A DNA stretch of 64,000 bases from Apodemus sylvaticus (taxonomy: Eukaryota; Chordata; Mammalia; Rodentia; Muridae), in assembly GCF_947179515.1 (NCBI RefSeq), contig NC_067474.1, forward strand, positions 90,573,324 to 90,637,323, read 5' to 3'. The position numbers and the translations under genes were made by a program. Below are positions 35,885 to 48,375 of this stretch, piece by piece; position 1 is the first letter of the stretch, and every line of letters begins with the position of its first letter. The notes under the pieces are model-generated. The model had not been told where the DNA came from, did not search any database, and saw only the letters and a list, made by a program, of their open reading frames with translations.

Positions 35885-36862
35885 ATCATAGGAGGAAGAG
35901 GGTGAGAGGGACCTGGGTGTGAAAGAGGAGGGGAATGTGAAAAGGGGGCAGGATCAGGTGTTGCAGGGAGGCAGGAGAGAAGCCCAGAGGGTTAAGGAGA
36001 ATGAATGGAAATATGCAGCAGCATGGGGTGGGGATGGGAGAACCTCTAAAATGTCCCTGAGACCTGGGATGTGAGAGGATACCAGGATCCAATGGAGATG
36101 ACTTTAGCCGAAATGCCCAACAGTGGGGAGATGGAGCCTCAAGAAACCACATCTAGTAGATAGACAGGATCCTGAATGCAGGGACACAGTCAAAACTTAC
36201 CTTCAAAAATTTTACCCAGAAAGGTTCCTGTCTAAAAAAAATGCAGGGACAAAAATGGAGCAGAGACTGAAGGAAAGGACATCCAGTGACTGGCCCAACA
36301 GGGTATCTATCTCATCTTCAGGCACCAAAATCCTGACATTATTACTGATGCCATGTTGTGCTTGCAGGTGTTAGCCCAACATTCCTGTCCAATGAGAGGC
36401 TCTACCACCAGCTGACTGAGACAGATGCAGATAGTTACAGCCAACCAGTGGATGGGGGTGGGGAACCCCATGGAAGTGTTAGGGGAAAGATTGAAGGAGC
36501 TGAAAGGAATTGCAACCCCATAGGAAGAACAACAGTATTAACTAATCAGGCTCCTCAGAGCTCCCAGAGATTTAGACACCAACCAAAGAGCATACATGGC
36601 CTGGTCTGGGACCCCTGGTATATATCTAGTAGAGAACAATTTTGTCTGGCTTCAGTGAGAGAGGATGTGCCTAATTGTGTAGAAAAATGATGCCCCAGGA
36701 AAGAGAGAGGCTGGTGAGGGTGAGGTGGGGGTGGCTGTGTGGTGGGGAAGCACACTCTCAGAAGAAAAGGGGAGGAGGGTTAGGGTAACAACTCAGGAGG
36801 GAGAAACTGAAAAGGGGCAACATTTGTAATGTAAATGATTTAATAAAATAAAGAATCCCTAA
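35885..36862 (+). mobile_element. Lx-type L1 3'UTR, about 1 kb
   Basis: G-rich start ('GAAGAGGGTGAGAGGGACCTGG'), 'AAATGCCCAACAGTGGGGAG', 'AATGAGAGGCTCTACCACCAGC', 'ACCAACCAAAGAGCATACATGG', 'GTGAGAGAGGATGTGCCTAA', and 'AATGTAAATGATTTAATAAAATAAAG' at the end. Nearly complete Lx 3'UTR without ORF2. Overlapping open frames of 83-110 residues on both strands are not genes. Confidence 0.82.
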
Positions 36863-37177
36863 GACAACTGTTACAGCAAATTGTAAACAAGACACATTAA
36901 TATTCACAGAAACAATAAAAACCAAAAAATTGTTTTCTATTAGAAGTCGTTCTAGAATTAAAAATAAAAATGAATCGCCAATATCACTTACAATCTTTTT
37001 ATGAATTTGGTATAGATTTATCCTTCCTGATAATAATTCATACCTGTGTACAACAGCATTTACTGTTTTCCATGCATTTTGTAGCTATTTTATATTCATA
37101 TCATTCCTTTTTTTTGTTAAGGTAGAGATGTAATTGAGGTAAGAATTTCAATAAATACAAGATATAAAATTGATTTT
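36863..37177. other. AT-rich spacer
   Basis: No recognised feature up to the L1 target site. Confidence 0.5.
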
Positions 37178-37190
37178 AGAAAATACAATT

Positions 37191-37294
37191 GGGGGCTTAC
37201 GGGACTTTCGGGGAGTGGGGGGGCTAGAAAAGGGGAAATCATTTGAAATGTAAATAAATTATATCGAATAAAAAAAAATTAAAAAAAAAAAAAA
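37191..37294 (+). mobile_element. Very short young L1 3' end with perfect target duplications
   Basis: Perfect 13-bp duplications AGAAAATACAATT at 37178-37190 and 37295-37307. The 104-bp insert holds only 'GGACTTTCGGGGAGTGGGGG', 'GGGGAAATCATTTGAAATG', 'AATTATATCGAATAAAA' and a long A tail. Best-preserved L1 3' end in the window. Confidence 0.95.
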
Positions 37295-37307
37295 AGAAAA
37301 TACAATT

Positions 37308-40300
37308 TAATGAATTTTATTCTGAAAGTTTCCTGTAAGCAATTTAAGCAACTCTTGAAAATTATCAATCAATAAAAACATTTAAAAAGATTATTTTTAT
37401 GCATATGTATCATACTAATGATATATTCCCTTATTGAAAATCTGACAAAATTGTAGGATGACTTCTTCAGTAAATAAACAAGAATAAATCCAATCAATTT
37501 ACAAATGTATCATACCTGTTTAGCTTTATAAAAATATAAGTTTCAAAAAGAAATTATATTATATCAAATTCATGTTACTTTGTATCTTAACATGTAACAC
37601 ACATATGACCATTAAATAAATGCCATCAACTAGCAGCTCTACTTCTGTCTTTGTCCCTGTAGCCTCAGCCTTTTATGTGTTTGTTATCTGATATATGTAT
37701 ATCTGAATAAACAGTATTTATATTGTGAATTTTTCTATAGTATTTATATGCAGAAAAATTAATTTAGTTTTTATTATGAGGGTAATTATGACCTTGCAGA
37801 ATTATTTTGAGGAGTTTAAAGAAATTTATTTCTAAATATGAAAATTTAGCACATTGAGAAATAGATATAAATTTATATATATCAACTATCTAAAATTCAC
37901 TAATTAGTACGAAACATGACATCATTTAAATATGTATATTGTTTGCTTTAATTTGATCCTTAAATTAATATTTATTATTTTTAAAATGTCAAAAATTTTA
38001 AGTATTCAAATATTAATATTAGAAAATTTGATATGCAACATAAAAATTTATGCTCTATACACTAGATTGCTTTCCTAGCCTGTTAGTTAATAACTGGACT
38101 TTTCATGATTAACCTTACTTTCCAAGCTTAGCTAAAAGAAGGTCGTGGCCTCAGTTAGCAGAAATATCACTAGTGTTTTGCTTGTTTCATGAATAATTCA
38201 TAATCCATTTGAGCTAAATGAACTGCAGAACACTATTACAATTAACATTCTGCTCTTCTAAGGATTAGGCTTAACTCCCTGTAGTATAGTATTTGTAATG
38301 AGTAGCAAGACACAATTTTCCATGGTATCTAACATGCCACCATGGACTCTAATGTTACCCTTTAAGAGACTGGCGTTTCAATGCATACACATTGTGACTT
38401 CTTCCTAAGAACTTGGCATGTGGCTAAAGCTCATCAAAGTAATCAATGAAAAAGGATAATTTTAAAATACCCGACTTTAAGTTGATAATAAACTGGATGA
38501 AACACCACACTTTGATACCAACAGAATTATTATTCACAGTTATGGTAATTTTAGTCTCACTTGCTTTACATGAGTTTATTCTGCAACATTAGAAGATGAT
38601 TTTACTGACTCTTAAAAATTACATTACACCCCATCTATCCATTTCCCATATCTTTTAAATCACATAAAGAAGGCATGTCACTTTTGAGGTGTAAAACTTT
38701 CATATAAACCCAAAGGTTTAATCTCTTGGGTATTAAACTAACATGCTCTGATGTAGCAAAGGGACAAGCAGAGGTATGGAGGAACAGCAGACAATTATAT
38801 TTTAGTTTTAAAAAACTTCTACACAACCATAGAGATCAATATTATAACTACTATTCCAGTGTAAATACAGATAAATCTAAGATTTCTAGCTCACTTTTTA
38901 GTTATCTATCCTCATCAGATTTACTGTCTTTGCCCAATTTAACTTGAAGTTTTATGAATAGTAAATCAATCCCTCAGCTCATAAATTAAGGCCAACATGT
39001 TTTCATCTCAGTTTCTGTGTCCAATTTCCTACTTCAGGTGAACATTTTTTTTAATTTCTTCTTTATTATCAAAGGACAAACCGTACTTTTAGATATTATT
39101 TTTAATATTATTAAATATTAAAAATATTTAATATTTTTGTGTGCCTTGTTTTCTATATGTATACCACATCTTTGCAGGTGTTCATGTAAACAAGAAGAGA
39201 TGACCAAAAACTTTGTTTCTGAGCTACTTGATATGGGTGCTTAAAATTGAACATGGGTTCCTTAAAAGAGTACTAGGTAGAAAAGCTGTTACTGACAAAC
39301 ATTTCATAACATTTCATATATATTTTTCTATTAATCAGGATATGCATGTGACAGTTAGTTAAATGTACACTTGTGTATATACATACACACAAACATGCAC
39401 ACACCAAATATATGATGTATGTATGTATTTGTGTGTGTGTATGTGCATGTGCTTGTAGAGCAAAATTTAAATATACTATCTAGGTGATTCTATTTTGTTC
39501 CCAGGATTGTGGAGTATTAGTATATTCAATCTATGATAAGAATACCCTACATATATAAAACTGCACATACATTCACGGTTTCAGTGGCTTTATGCATATT
39601 TTGCATTCTAGTACTAAAAAAATTCTGACTCTCTATTCATTCATAACCAAATTTAATAAATCTGAAAGTTCAGACTATCTGCTAGTAGTATTGATATTTA
39701 CATGAGCTCATAGAAGAAAACAGTGGGAAGAGTTAAATCAAAAGGACACTATTTTTGACAATATATTGTTTTTCAATCTAAACAATAAAATATGGAGGTC
39801 GTCCCAACACTGAATCACAAAGAAAATGCCAGGTATACTAGTGGGGAGAAATTTTATGTACTGAGGGCCATTGATCCTCCACTTACAAAACAAATATCCT
39901 CAAATTGCTTTGCTGACAAGCTCATCACAGAGTATACAGGCAAGTACTTCTCAGTCATAAGAATGTGTTAGAACCACCAAGGGAGTAGATTCTTAAAAAT
40001 CACACTTGTCTGAGATACCATTCCCTGAGAGATAATGATATAATTGGTTCATTATAGGTTTTTGTTATTACTATGATTTTAAAGTTTCCTCAGGACATGT
40101 CATGATGTCTATAGATGAGAGCCAGATACAATAATAGAGTGACAAAAACCTTTAGCTTATGTTTTATCTTTAGATTCCAACCTACAAAAGAAAGAAAAAT
40201 CTGCTTTTTAGAGTAGAGTTTAAATTGGCAAGAGAGATGTCTTCAAATAAGTATTGTCAAGTTAGTCAAAATGTCATCAAAAACTTGGAAAAAGAAATAA

Positions 40301-40954
40301 GTGACAGCCTTCTCTAGAAATAAAAAGAAATATGTCTTTTGAATAAATTAGTTAAATATATGATAGAAAATAGTATGCATATATGATTTGACAAGGACAG
40401 ACTTAATCCATGTACATGCTAAGAAGTGAAAAGCTGGAATAATACACAAACACTGAATAACTTTTTGTTGTCTCCAGTATAATTATTCTCAAATGTAAGG
40501 TTCAGAGTATATCTTCCTGTACAGTGTTAATGAGAAAATTTGACTTAGAATGATGTGATTTGGACTTAATACTTTAAGATGAGAAATTCTCAAAGATTCT
40601 TCCATCTCAAAGTTTACTGTAAAAAGAATATATTTTGGTATCCAGAATAATTAAGCCATCTCTTATATTCCTTTATTCTATTATCAAATATGAATCAAGA
40701 AATACAAATATTATAAGTTAAGAATATTTTCTACCCACGAAGCCTTAGAAATGTAATGGGTTCACAGGAAAGTTCCTAGCCATTTACAAAAGACAACATC
40801 TGAGTACAGAATCACCCAAACACCCATATAAATCATTTACATTTAAATAATAGAGATTTATCTTATAATATTTTCACTGTATTATGTGAGAATTATAATA
40901 TTGTTTAATTGTTAGTCACCTGGATTTCCTTTCAGTTTATTTGGTTTTAAAAAG
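37308..40954. other. 3.6-kb AT-rich stretch without recognised elements
   Basis: Longest stretch here with few repeats. Short CA/GT runs near 39375-39450 can fold on each other, and a palindrome lies at 39113-39136. The 73-residue frame at 38726-38947 shows no domain. Confidence 0.5.
39113..39136. repeat. AT palindrome AAATATTAAA / TTTAATATTT
   Basis: Ten-base perfect arms around a 4-nt loop AATA. Confidence 0.85.
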
Positions 40955-41372
40955 GCCCTGAAGGGAATAGACACCCCACAGGAAGACCAACTGAGTGAAC
41001 TAATCCGGATCCCTGGGAGTTTTCAGAGAGTGAACAACCAATCAAAGAGCATTTAACATACACAGGCTGGACTGAGGTCTTAGGCACATATGTAGCAGAC
41101 ACACAGCTCTGTCTCCTTGTGGGTTCCCTAACAACTAGAGCTAAAGTTGTAGCCTGACTGTTGAATCAGTTCACAACAAGGCTTCCTTGTCTGGTCTCAG
41201 TGGGTGAGGATGCACTTAATCCTGGGAGACTTGATACATCATGGGGGAGAAATAGTGAAGGAGGACCAAACCTTCTTAGTGGAGAAGTGAAGGGGATTGG
41301 AGAGGGACTTTGTGATGGAGGAATTGGGATGAGGGACAGGGTTTGAAATGTAAATTAATTAATTAAAAACGT
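40955..41372 (+). mobile_element. L1 3'UTR fragment
   Basis: 'CACCCCACAGGAAGACCAAC', 'GGCACATATGTAGCAGACAC', 'CAAGGCTTCCTTGTCTGGTC', 'GTTTGAAATGTAAATTAATT'. Related to the 3'UTR pieces at 5860-6085 and 22432-22552. Confidence 0.78.
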
Positions 41373-41404
41373 TAGTCATTGTTACTATTTTATTAAAATT
41401 GTAT

Positions 41405-41767
41405 TAAAAATATAACCCCATTGGAAGAACAAGAATGTCAACCTACCAGATGCCCCAGAGCTCCCAGGGACTAAAACACCAACCAAACTACACATGGAAG
41501 GATCCATGGCATCACGTGTGTTTGTAGCAAAGGATGGCCTTGCTGGTCATCAATGGGAGGAGAGGCCCTTGGTCCTGTGAAGGGTTGATGCCACAGTATA
41601 GGGGAATGCCAGGGAGGGGAGGCAGAAGTTGGTGGGTGGGTGGGGGAACACCCTCATAGAAGCAGGGGGAAGGGTGATGGGAAAGAGGGTTTCCAGGGGG
41701 AAACCAGGAAAGAGGATTACAGATGAAATCTAAGTAAAGAAAATATTCAATAAAATAAAATAAAAAT
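41405..41767 (+). mobile_element. L1 3'UTR fragment, second tandem-lying piece
   Basis: 'ACCCCATTGGAAGAACAAG', 'GCAAAGGATGGCCTTGCTGG', 'GGGAACACCCTCATAGAAGC' and 'AGAAAATATTCAATAAAATAA'. It is a different L1 subfamily from 40955-41372, so two insertions landed about 30 bp apart in the same orientation. Confidence 0.78.
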
Positions 41768-42267
41768 ATAACTTTCTTTCTGAGCAATCAGAAGCACAAC
41801 TTCAGTTTAAATTTCAGCTTTGGTGTAATCAACAAACAATGGCTCAATAAAGAAACTGATGGGTGATCTCTGGAGTGAAGAGGAAAAAGCTCATTGAGAG
41901 AGGTGGATTAAAAAATACAAAAACAAAAACTTTATTCCTGGAAGGTGTGTAGAATATAATGAATTTGAGTCAATAGCTATTAGTCATGTCTGTGTATACA
42001 AAGCACATTCAAAAGGTTTGCATTCTCAATGACATATATTGATATTCTTTTATAAATATTTCATAAAATCAACTGGCAAAAGGAAAAATAGCTTGTTCTG
42101 AAAATTAAGTATTTTATGAAGTCTAGCAAGACTTGTAATTCATAACCTTTGTAAGAAAGATGGAATAAAACTAGTAATTAAAGAACATAACCTATTCCCA
42201 CACTGTCTAAGAAGAGGGGCTGGCGTGGGGATAACAGCACAAATGGTATGAAAGTCCAAAGGGAACT
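41768..42267. other. Spacer
   Basis: No recognised feature before the minisatellite. Confidence 0.5.
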
Positions 42268-42355
42268 AGCTCTTGGGAAAGCTATTGGGAAAGGGAGCTA
42301 AGCTATTAGTGGAGGGAGCTAGCTATTGGGGGAGGGAGATAGCTACTGGGGATAA
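42268..42355. repeat. 20-bp minisatellite, about 4 copies
   Basis: Units AGCTATTGGGGGAGGGAGAT-like begin at about 42280, 42301, 42321 and 42341, with a partial, diverged unit at 42268. The middle units differ at only a few bases. Confidence 0.8.
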
Positions 42356-42559
42356 TAAGAAACAGATTGAGATGGGATGGGGACAGAAGACAGAGAGGGC
42401 TAGAAATAAATAGATGAATATGATTTTAATAAATATCAAAATTAATACATATCAAACTTATGTGTATTTGCCATGTATCATTCACTTACACAATGCTTTG
42501 AGGAACCTAGTGAGCCAGGCACTAACTATTGTTCAAAATGGAGAGAATAACAGCAAAGG

Positions 42560-42561
<2 letters not shown>

Positions 42562-42640
<79 letters not shown>
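42562..42640. repeat. (AT)n(TG)n microsatellite
   Basis: About 24 AT units then about 14 GT units. The Tyr-Ile/Cys-Val frame crossing it is an artefact. Confidence 0.95.
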
Positions 42641-42642
<2 letters not shown>

Positions 42643-43474
42643 ATTTTATATATACATATAAAATCTGCTACTGCCATTTATACTTCAGTGAGAAGAGACA
42701 TTGTAAAAAATATGCATCAATTGATTTTACTCCAGAAAATGTAATTACAGAAGCCAAGAAAGAAAATAACTTCTTGGGTAGGATATTAAGTATCTAGATT
42801 TAGAAAGGGTGTCACTTACAAATGACATTTGGGGAGAGTTCAGTGAAATGCTGATTTGCTGACTGTATGGCCATATGCCAACCATTGCTGTAACATTGAA
42901 AACCACTGAAATGTTGCTTTCTTAATGCAAATGAACGACATAAAATGGAAGTCACTAACAGCCAGGACTGCTCTCAATATCAAGCTGATCCTTGAGAGAT
43001 TTCCTTTAAAATCTAGACAAACTCCATTCAAGCAGCAGTAAATGAGAAAACATGGCCTTATTCTAATTCACAGATCTCTGCAGAAGTTAATTTGGATAAT
43101 AAATGAAAGCAATTTTATTTGATTACAAGTAGACATTATTAAGTCAGAAAATTAATTCATTCAGAAACATTTGAAAAATAAAAAGGCAAAAGAAACCTGC
43201 CAAGATAAAGCCTCAGAAGTTGGAACCAGAGACAAGCCTATTCAGGATTCAGATCAAAGTAGAATGAAACCAAATTTATTTACAGCTTCTCCCTTTTCAT
43301 GGCCCCTCTTCTCTGGAGGACAAATAACATTTGGGGAGAAGCTAATATGGTACTATCGTTACTATCATTTTACATAGAAATACACTGAGACTCATTAAAA
43401 TGCCCTATATACTGGGTAACTGCACTGAAATCTGAGTCTTCTTATTAGTAGTGAAATCCTTGCTTCACATATTT
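42641..43474. other. Spacer
   Basis: No recognised element; 60-70 residue open frames on both strands lack domains. Confidence 0.45.
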
Positions 43475-43737
43475 TCCTTATTACATGGTGGGAATCCTCT
43501 GGGTATATGCCCAGGAGTGGTATAGCAGGATCTTGTGGAAGTGAGGTGCCCAGTTTTCAGAGGAACCGCCAGACTGATTTCCAGAGTGGTTGTACCAATT
43601 TGCAACCCCACCAGCAGTGGAGGAGTGTTCCTCTTTCTCCACACCCTCTCCAACACCTGCTGTCTCCTGAATTTTTAATCTTAGCCATTCTGACTGGTGT
43701 AAGGTGAAATCTCAGGGTTGTTTTGATTTGCATTTCC
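43475..43737 (-). mobile_element. Internal L1 ORF2 fragment without 3' end, antisense
   Basis: About 263 bp of ORF2 complement from 'CCTTATTACATGGTGGGAATC' through 'GGGTATATGCCCAGGAGTGG', 'CAATTTGCAACCCCACCAGC' and 'CTGACTGGTGTAAGG' to 'TTTGATTTGCATTTCC'. Identity to neighbours such as 29730-29958 is high, so it is young, yet there is no 3'UTR or tail at the left end. I found no target duplication. Confidence 0.88.
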
Positions 43738-44934
43738 GAGTGAGTGTAAATTGTTTAGAAGCTACATCAATCTAAACAAAAGTTGTCATAGCTAGAGATG
43801 TGATGATACTGCCTGAGAGAAAAAGAGAGTGACCCTTACAAAGGAAAGGCACCTTTCCTTTTTTTGAATAGTGAGTGCTATGTTATCTAGAGGAGCATGT
43901 AAAGTACCCTCATTCTAACTTCTTAGGAAGATTAAGGTGTCCCAATTCAAACTCATTGAGTTTATGCAGTGTATTACAATTCCTGTAGCAATTATTTGCA
44001 GATGTATGCAAAAAAACCCTAAACATCCTTTGTTAGAAGCTCAAGGATTGTTCCATATAGTATTTTTCAGCTGGCACAAATATTGAAGTCTTCAAGAAAG
44101 AGCTGCAATAAGCAAGAGATCCTGTCTTAGCTCCACTGATCATCTGAAAATGCTGACTGCCAAGCTGCCAATTGGGTTCTCAAAAAATAGACATATCAGC
44201 CACTGAATCAAACAGCTGTGAAGCTCATAACTGCCACCAGGGGCTAATCAAGAAACAACTGAAAGACATACCTGCAGAAAGCCAGGATAAATTGTGTTAA
44301 GAAATATTGGATTGCTATAAAATGTTCCCTTTTATAGTTGGCAGGCATACCCTGACTTGAAGTAAGCATTCTGTAAATAAAGTTGCATTTTCCTTGAACA
44401 GAAATTTTGACATGTAATGGTTCTAAATGAAACTTAATTACAGTTTGCTGTTTTTTTAACAGACTGCTTAGAAAAAAATGTTCAAGTAGTATAAAAACAA
44501 TAGGAAAATGATAAAATATTATTATGTCTGTAATACACCTTGTATTAAAATTCATGTATAGTTTTTATTTGAAACATTATTGATAAGCAGAAAAAGATAG
44601 TGAACATGCTTTTTGAAACTAGTCAAATATACACTGTATTCAAAATTATTCCATGATGGTATAAATTAAGATGCTGGTGAGGTCAAATAATATCAGAGAT
44701 GAGAAAAGCATTTTCTAGGACACAATTCCATAAATTTACTGCTTTCTTAGTAATAATAAAATATTTCAGAGGAAGTAGACCATGTAAATATTTTCTTTGT
44801 ACCTAAATTTCATCTTTTCTTGGTTGGATGAATGGGAGAAATTTGACTCCAAGGATTTTAATACAAAGTGGGTTTTTAGAAAATATTTCCGTTATATTAA
44901 AATGTTAGCATTGCTGTCTACTTACTATAGAAAT
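43738..44934. other. Single-copy-looking stretch
   Basis: No element recognised. The 103-residue minus-strand frame at 44244-44555 has no domain or promoter context. Confidence 0.45.
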
Positions 44935-45095
44935 ATATTTTATTATTTTATTTATTTATTCAGTCCACATCCCAATATCAGGGCCCCTGTCCTTCCAGTT
45001 CCCCCTTCATACACAGCTGTTCCTCTGCCCCCCAGCTCAGATAGTACTCCTGATTTTGCATTGACTTGATGTGCCAGGATGGGATGGTACCTGAA
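44935..45095 (-). mobile_element. L1 3'UTR piece, antisense, with a small sense piece at its right end
   Basis: 'TTATTTATTTATTCAGTCCACATCCCAATATC' region and C-rich sequence to 45050 fit an antisense old L1 3' end. 'GACTTGATGTGCCAGGATGG' at 45064-45083 reads as sense L1 3'UTR. Confidence 0.5.
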
Positions 45096-46456
45096 GAAAT
45101 AATTTACAAACATAATACAATCTCATATAATAAAATATTTCATGATAATTGAAATGCTGGAACTTAGGGAGTTTGAAGTAATCACAAGGGGTTTGATTTT
45201 CAAGTGTTATATATAGAGATCCATGAATTCAACATGGATATAACCACAGCCATTGTACATTTTCTTAGCATTTAGTATATTAGCCTTGGACCAAGCACCA
45301 TGAAACTCTTTTGCCATAGCTATATCCCCTTCACATAAATATTTGAAACACCAGGATAATTCTGAAAGGATGCATTTTTTTTAGTACTGCACACAGACTG
45401 CCACCACCTGTCAATTTTTGCTTTATTACTTCTACCAAGAGAACATATGAGTGAGTTCATATGCTGTGTGAGGCAAACTGTTAAGCCCTAGAGATACAAA
45501 AGTAAACAAGGGATCATACTTCCATTAAGTATGGTGCTTTATATAACTTTCTCTCTGTGGACAGATCACAAAGCCAAGAGATCTTCAATTCATCTTTATG
45601 GAGTGCTCAGCTACTATGTGCCTTGCTTTGCAGGTAGTGATATCAAAATAGCCTGCTTTCTTGAAATTTAAAGAGAATAAGGATGTGCATTGACATGAAG
45701 TTCTTCTTTAAAATCGTTGTACTATATTGTCTCTTTTGTGAGGTAGCCAAAGTTATAAGTCAGGACACTAAAAGTTGACATAGGTATAGGGAATGTAATG
45801 AACTGAGACGAATTCAACAATGATATGCATATACGTACTGCAGAATTAAGGAGCTAATCTATTGATGTATCTTGTACTGACTCCTATATTATGGATTCCA
45901 CTTGTGTTTTCTGTTTTAAATAATAAACATGCCCTGTCATTTTAGAATACCTTACTTATTTGAGAAAATATTGTTTAGTAATTGAGGTTTTATATCTCTG
46001 CATTAAAGTTTGTATCTTGGTAATATATTTAAATGTAATATTATTCCACTAGATAATATATATTTAAGGTTTACTGTTCATTTGTTTGCTTAACAGCCAC
46101 TATCAGTTATTCCTTATCACTAGATAATATTTGATCTCTGAGGCATACCAAGATTTGCATGTCATGCCATAAGTAATCTGATTCAAATAATTAGCAAGCT
46201 GGAAATGGACTTCAGTGAAGCAAAGATGAATGACAACTAAATCAATTCGGGATATTAAGACATATTTCATAATAAATAGAATTTAGAAAAATGGTTACTG
46301 AAAATAAAACTGTTACAGCTGCTGTTAAAAAGATTGTGAGGGAAAAAAAACATATTGTTCAGAGATGAACAATTCTTCTCAATGGCTTGAACAATGAAAT
46401 CCTGATAAGAATTTAACTCATGAAGCTGAAGGGCTCAGCAGAAGAAAGTCCCATAA

Positions 46457-46488
46457 GTGTTTTTGTTGTTGTTGTTGTTGTTGTTGTT
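46457..46488. repeat. (TTG)n microsatellite
   Basis: About nine TTG/GTT units. Confidence 0.92.
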
Positions 46489-46683
46489 TTGCTATGAGGA
46501 GGAGATAAAATCCATTCTTTCAGTCCAGGACTTTCCCAGGGCTCTCCTAATATGGTAGGAGACATAAGGTCTGAATTTTCCTTCCCTAAGACACATTAGA
46601 TGCACTATAATAAGTGATCTGGGAATAACAGCCATTCACAAAACAAACATGAAAGACTATGTAGAACCTATAGAGTTCTGGTC

Positions 46684-46711
46684 TTTTTTTTTTTTTTTTT
46701 TTTTTTTTTTT
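46684..46711. repeat. T28 homopolymer
   Basis: Twenty-eight consecutive T on the plus strand. Confidence 0.95.
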
Positions 46712-48057
46712 GTAATCATTCAGCTTCAATTACAAGACAATGGGGAATGAGTTGCTGACCAGAGCACAAGGGACTGATAAGTCAGTTGCTATAGTGAAAC
46801 ATGAAACCAACATTTGATGGTACTCAAAGCACACTTCACATCTCTAGGCCTACATATAGAATGAAGAACATGCAGTTTTTGTGGCTCAGTTTCTCAAATA
46901 CACTTTTAAGTACAATCTATCTGAATTTGTTAATTTGAATTTTATATACAGAATACTGACAGTTTTATTAGACATGCACTGGATGTGACAAATGCTTTAG
47001 GTACAAAGTTAGTCTTTAACAGAGTTCTGGTCTTATGTATGACCCACCAACTGAAAGGGAACTGAAAACATGATATTTATGGAAACTGTTTGATTAGACT
47101 CATAATTGGAGGAAGGTGGATCTTCTCCACAACACAGAGATACACAGTAGACAGAATTGAGCTTAGATTTTTTTATGTTAGGAATAATACAGATTAATAA
47201 ATGTAGAGGAAGTTTTCTAAAATTTTTTGGACCAATAAATTAGGACCTTAGAAGTGGTAAGTTACCAAGAAAAGCAGAGTTTCAAAATTTGTATGTTGTT
47301 GTAACTGTATGTTAAGAATAAACAGACAAGAGGCTGAACAAAACAGTATTGTCATAGAACATATTTAATTTGCATAGAGAAATCACATCCCCTGATAGAA
47401 AATCTATGAATAATCAAAGACAGAAAAACCAAGGCAGGATGTGGCCAGATAGGGCAACAGCTGGCCTAGCAAAAAGGGTAGTATATACAATTGATACATT
47501 TCAGTATGTGAGCAACTGATACTGTCTACATTACCAAAAGTGGTCAGAAGAACAAGTAGAAAACAGATAAATAAAACCTGGAAAATAATGTGAGAAACTA
47601 TAGCAGGAGGAGGAGTACATGTCATTGTATATGATGCTTTTAAGACACTGCTGTGAATAAGCAATGATGCTGGTAGAAGGAAAATGCTAAAACCTTAGAA
47701 CCTTCAGAAATGTGCTACTAAATGAAAGGGTTTCAGGATAGGATACAAGATGTTCTGCAGAGAAAAATGCTTATAGAACCACTTCTACAAGGGAAATGGG
47801 TTGCAGGCTAATATTCTTCATTGAAAGTAGACATAACTTCATGTTTAATTATGAGACAGGCAATTATTTTTCCTATAAAGTGAAATTAATGCACTTTTAA
47901 GAAGCGAAAAGTGAAAAAAAATTGAGATAAGAAGTACAATACTTTAATGAGGCTGTATGCAGACCTTGGGCAAAATTCGAAAACAAGAGAGGGATGACAG
48001 ACACATAAAAGACAATTTACAATGCTGCAGGGTGGGGATGATATTTTTGTATGTGTG

Positions 48058-48060
48058 TGC

Positions 48061-48110
<50 letters not shown>

Positions 48111-48344
48111 GTGTGTGTGTAAATATATATTTATATACATTTATATATATTTCTGTTTGATTCTGTGTGTTTGTATATGATGTATTTGTGTACATGTGTG
48201 TGTGTAAATATATAAATATATATATTTACATATAATTTTTAATATATAATTATAAATTTATAATATATGAATACATATTTATAATTTACATATATATTTC
48301 TGTTTGAGTCTGTGTATCTATATATGATGTATTTGTGTGTATGT

Positions 48345-48375
<31 letters not shown>
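48058..48375. repeat. TA/TG-rich block with a 147-bp duplication
   Basis: TTCTGTTTGA starts at 48151 and 48298, each followed by TCTGTGT, a short variable stretch, and ATATGATGTATTTGTGT; the copies are 147 bp apart. The rest is (AT)n, (TG)n and AAATATATA words. Confidence 0.85.

Larger units (their letters stand above)
45096..48057. other. AT-rich stretch
   Basis: Contains (TTG)n at 46457-46488 and an uninterrupted T28 at 46684-46711, which may be the tail of an unrecognised antisense retroelement. At 45400-45680 the wording 'CTACTATGTGCCTTGC' suggests an ancient mammalian repeat but is too diverged to call. Confidence 0.45.

Noticed and set aside
36123..36690. Overlapping frames of 83 and 110 codons
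   Set aside because: They lie in an Lx 3'UTR, which is non-coding.
42268..42355. Regular short repeats as a CRISPR-like array
   Set aside because: Repeats are directly adjacent without spacers, and the DNA is mammalian.
46684..46711. T28 run as the tail of an antisense processed pseudogene
   Set aside because: The sequence to its right shows no recognisable coding or L1/SINE similarity and no target duplication was found.
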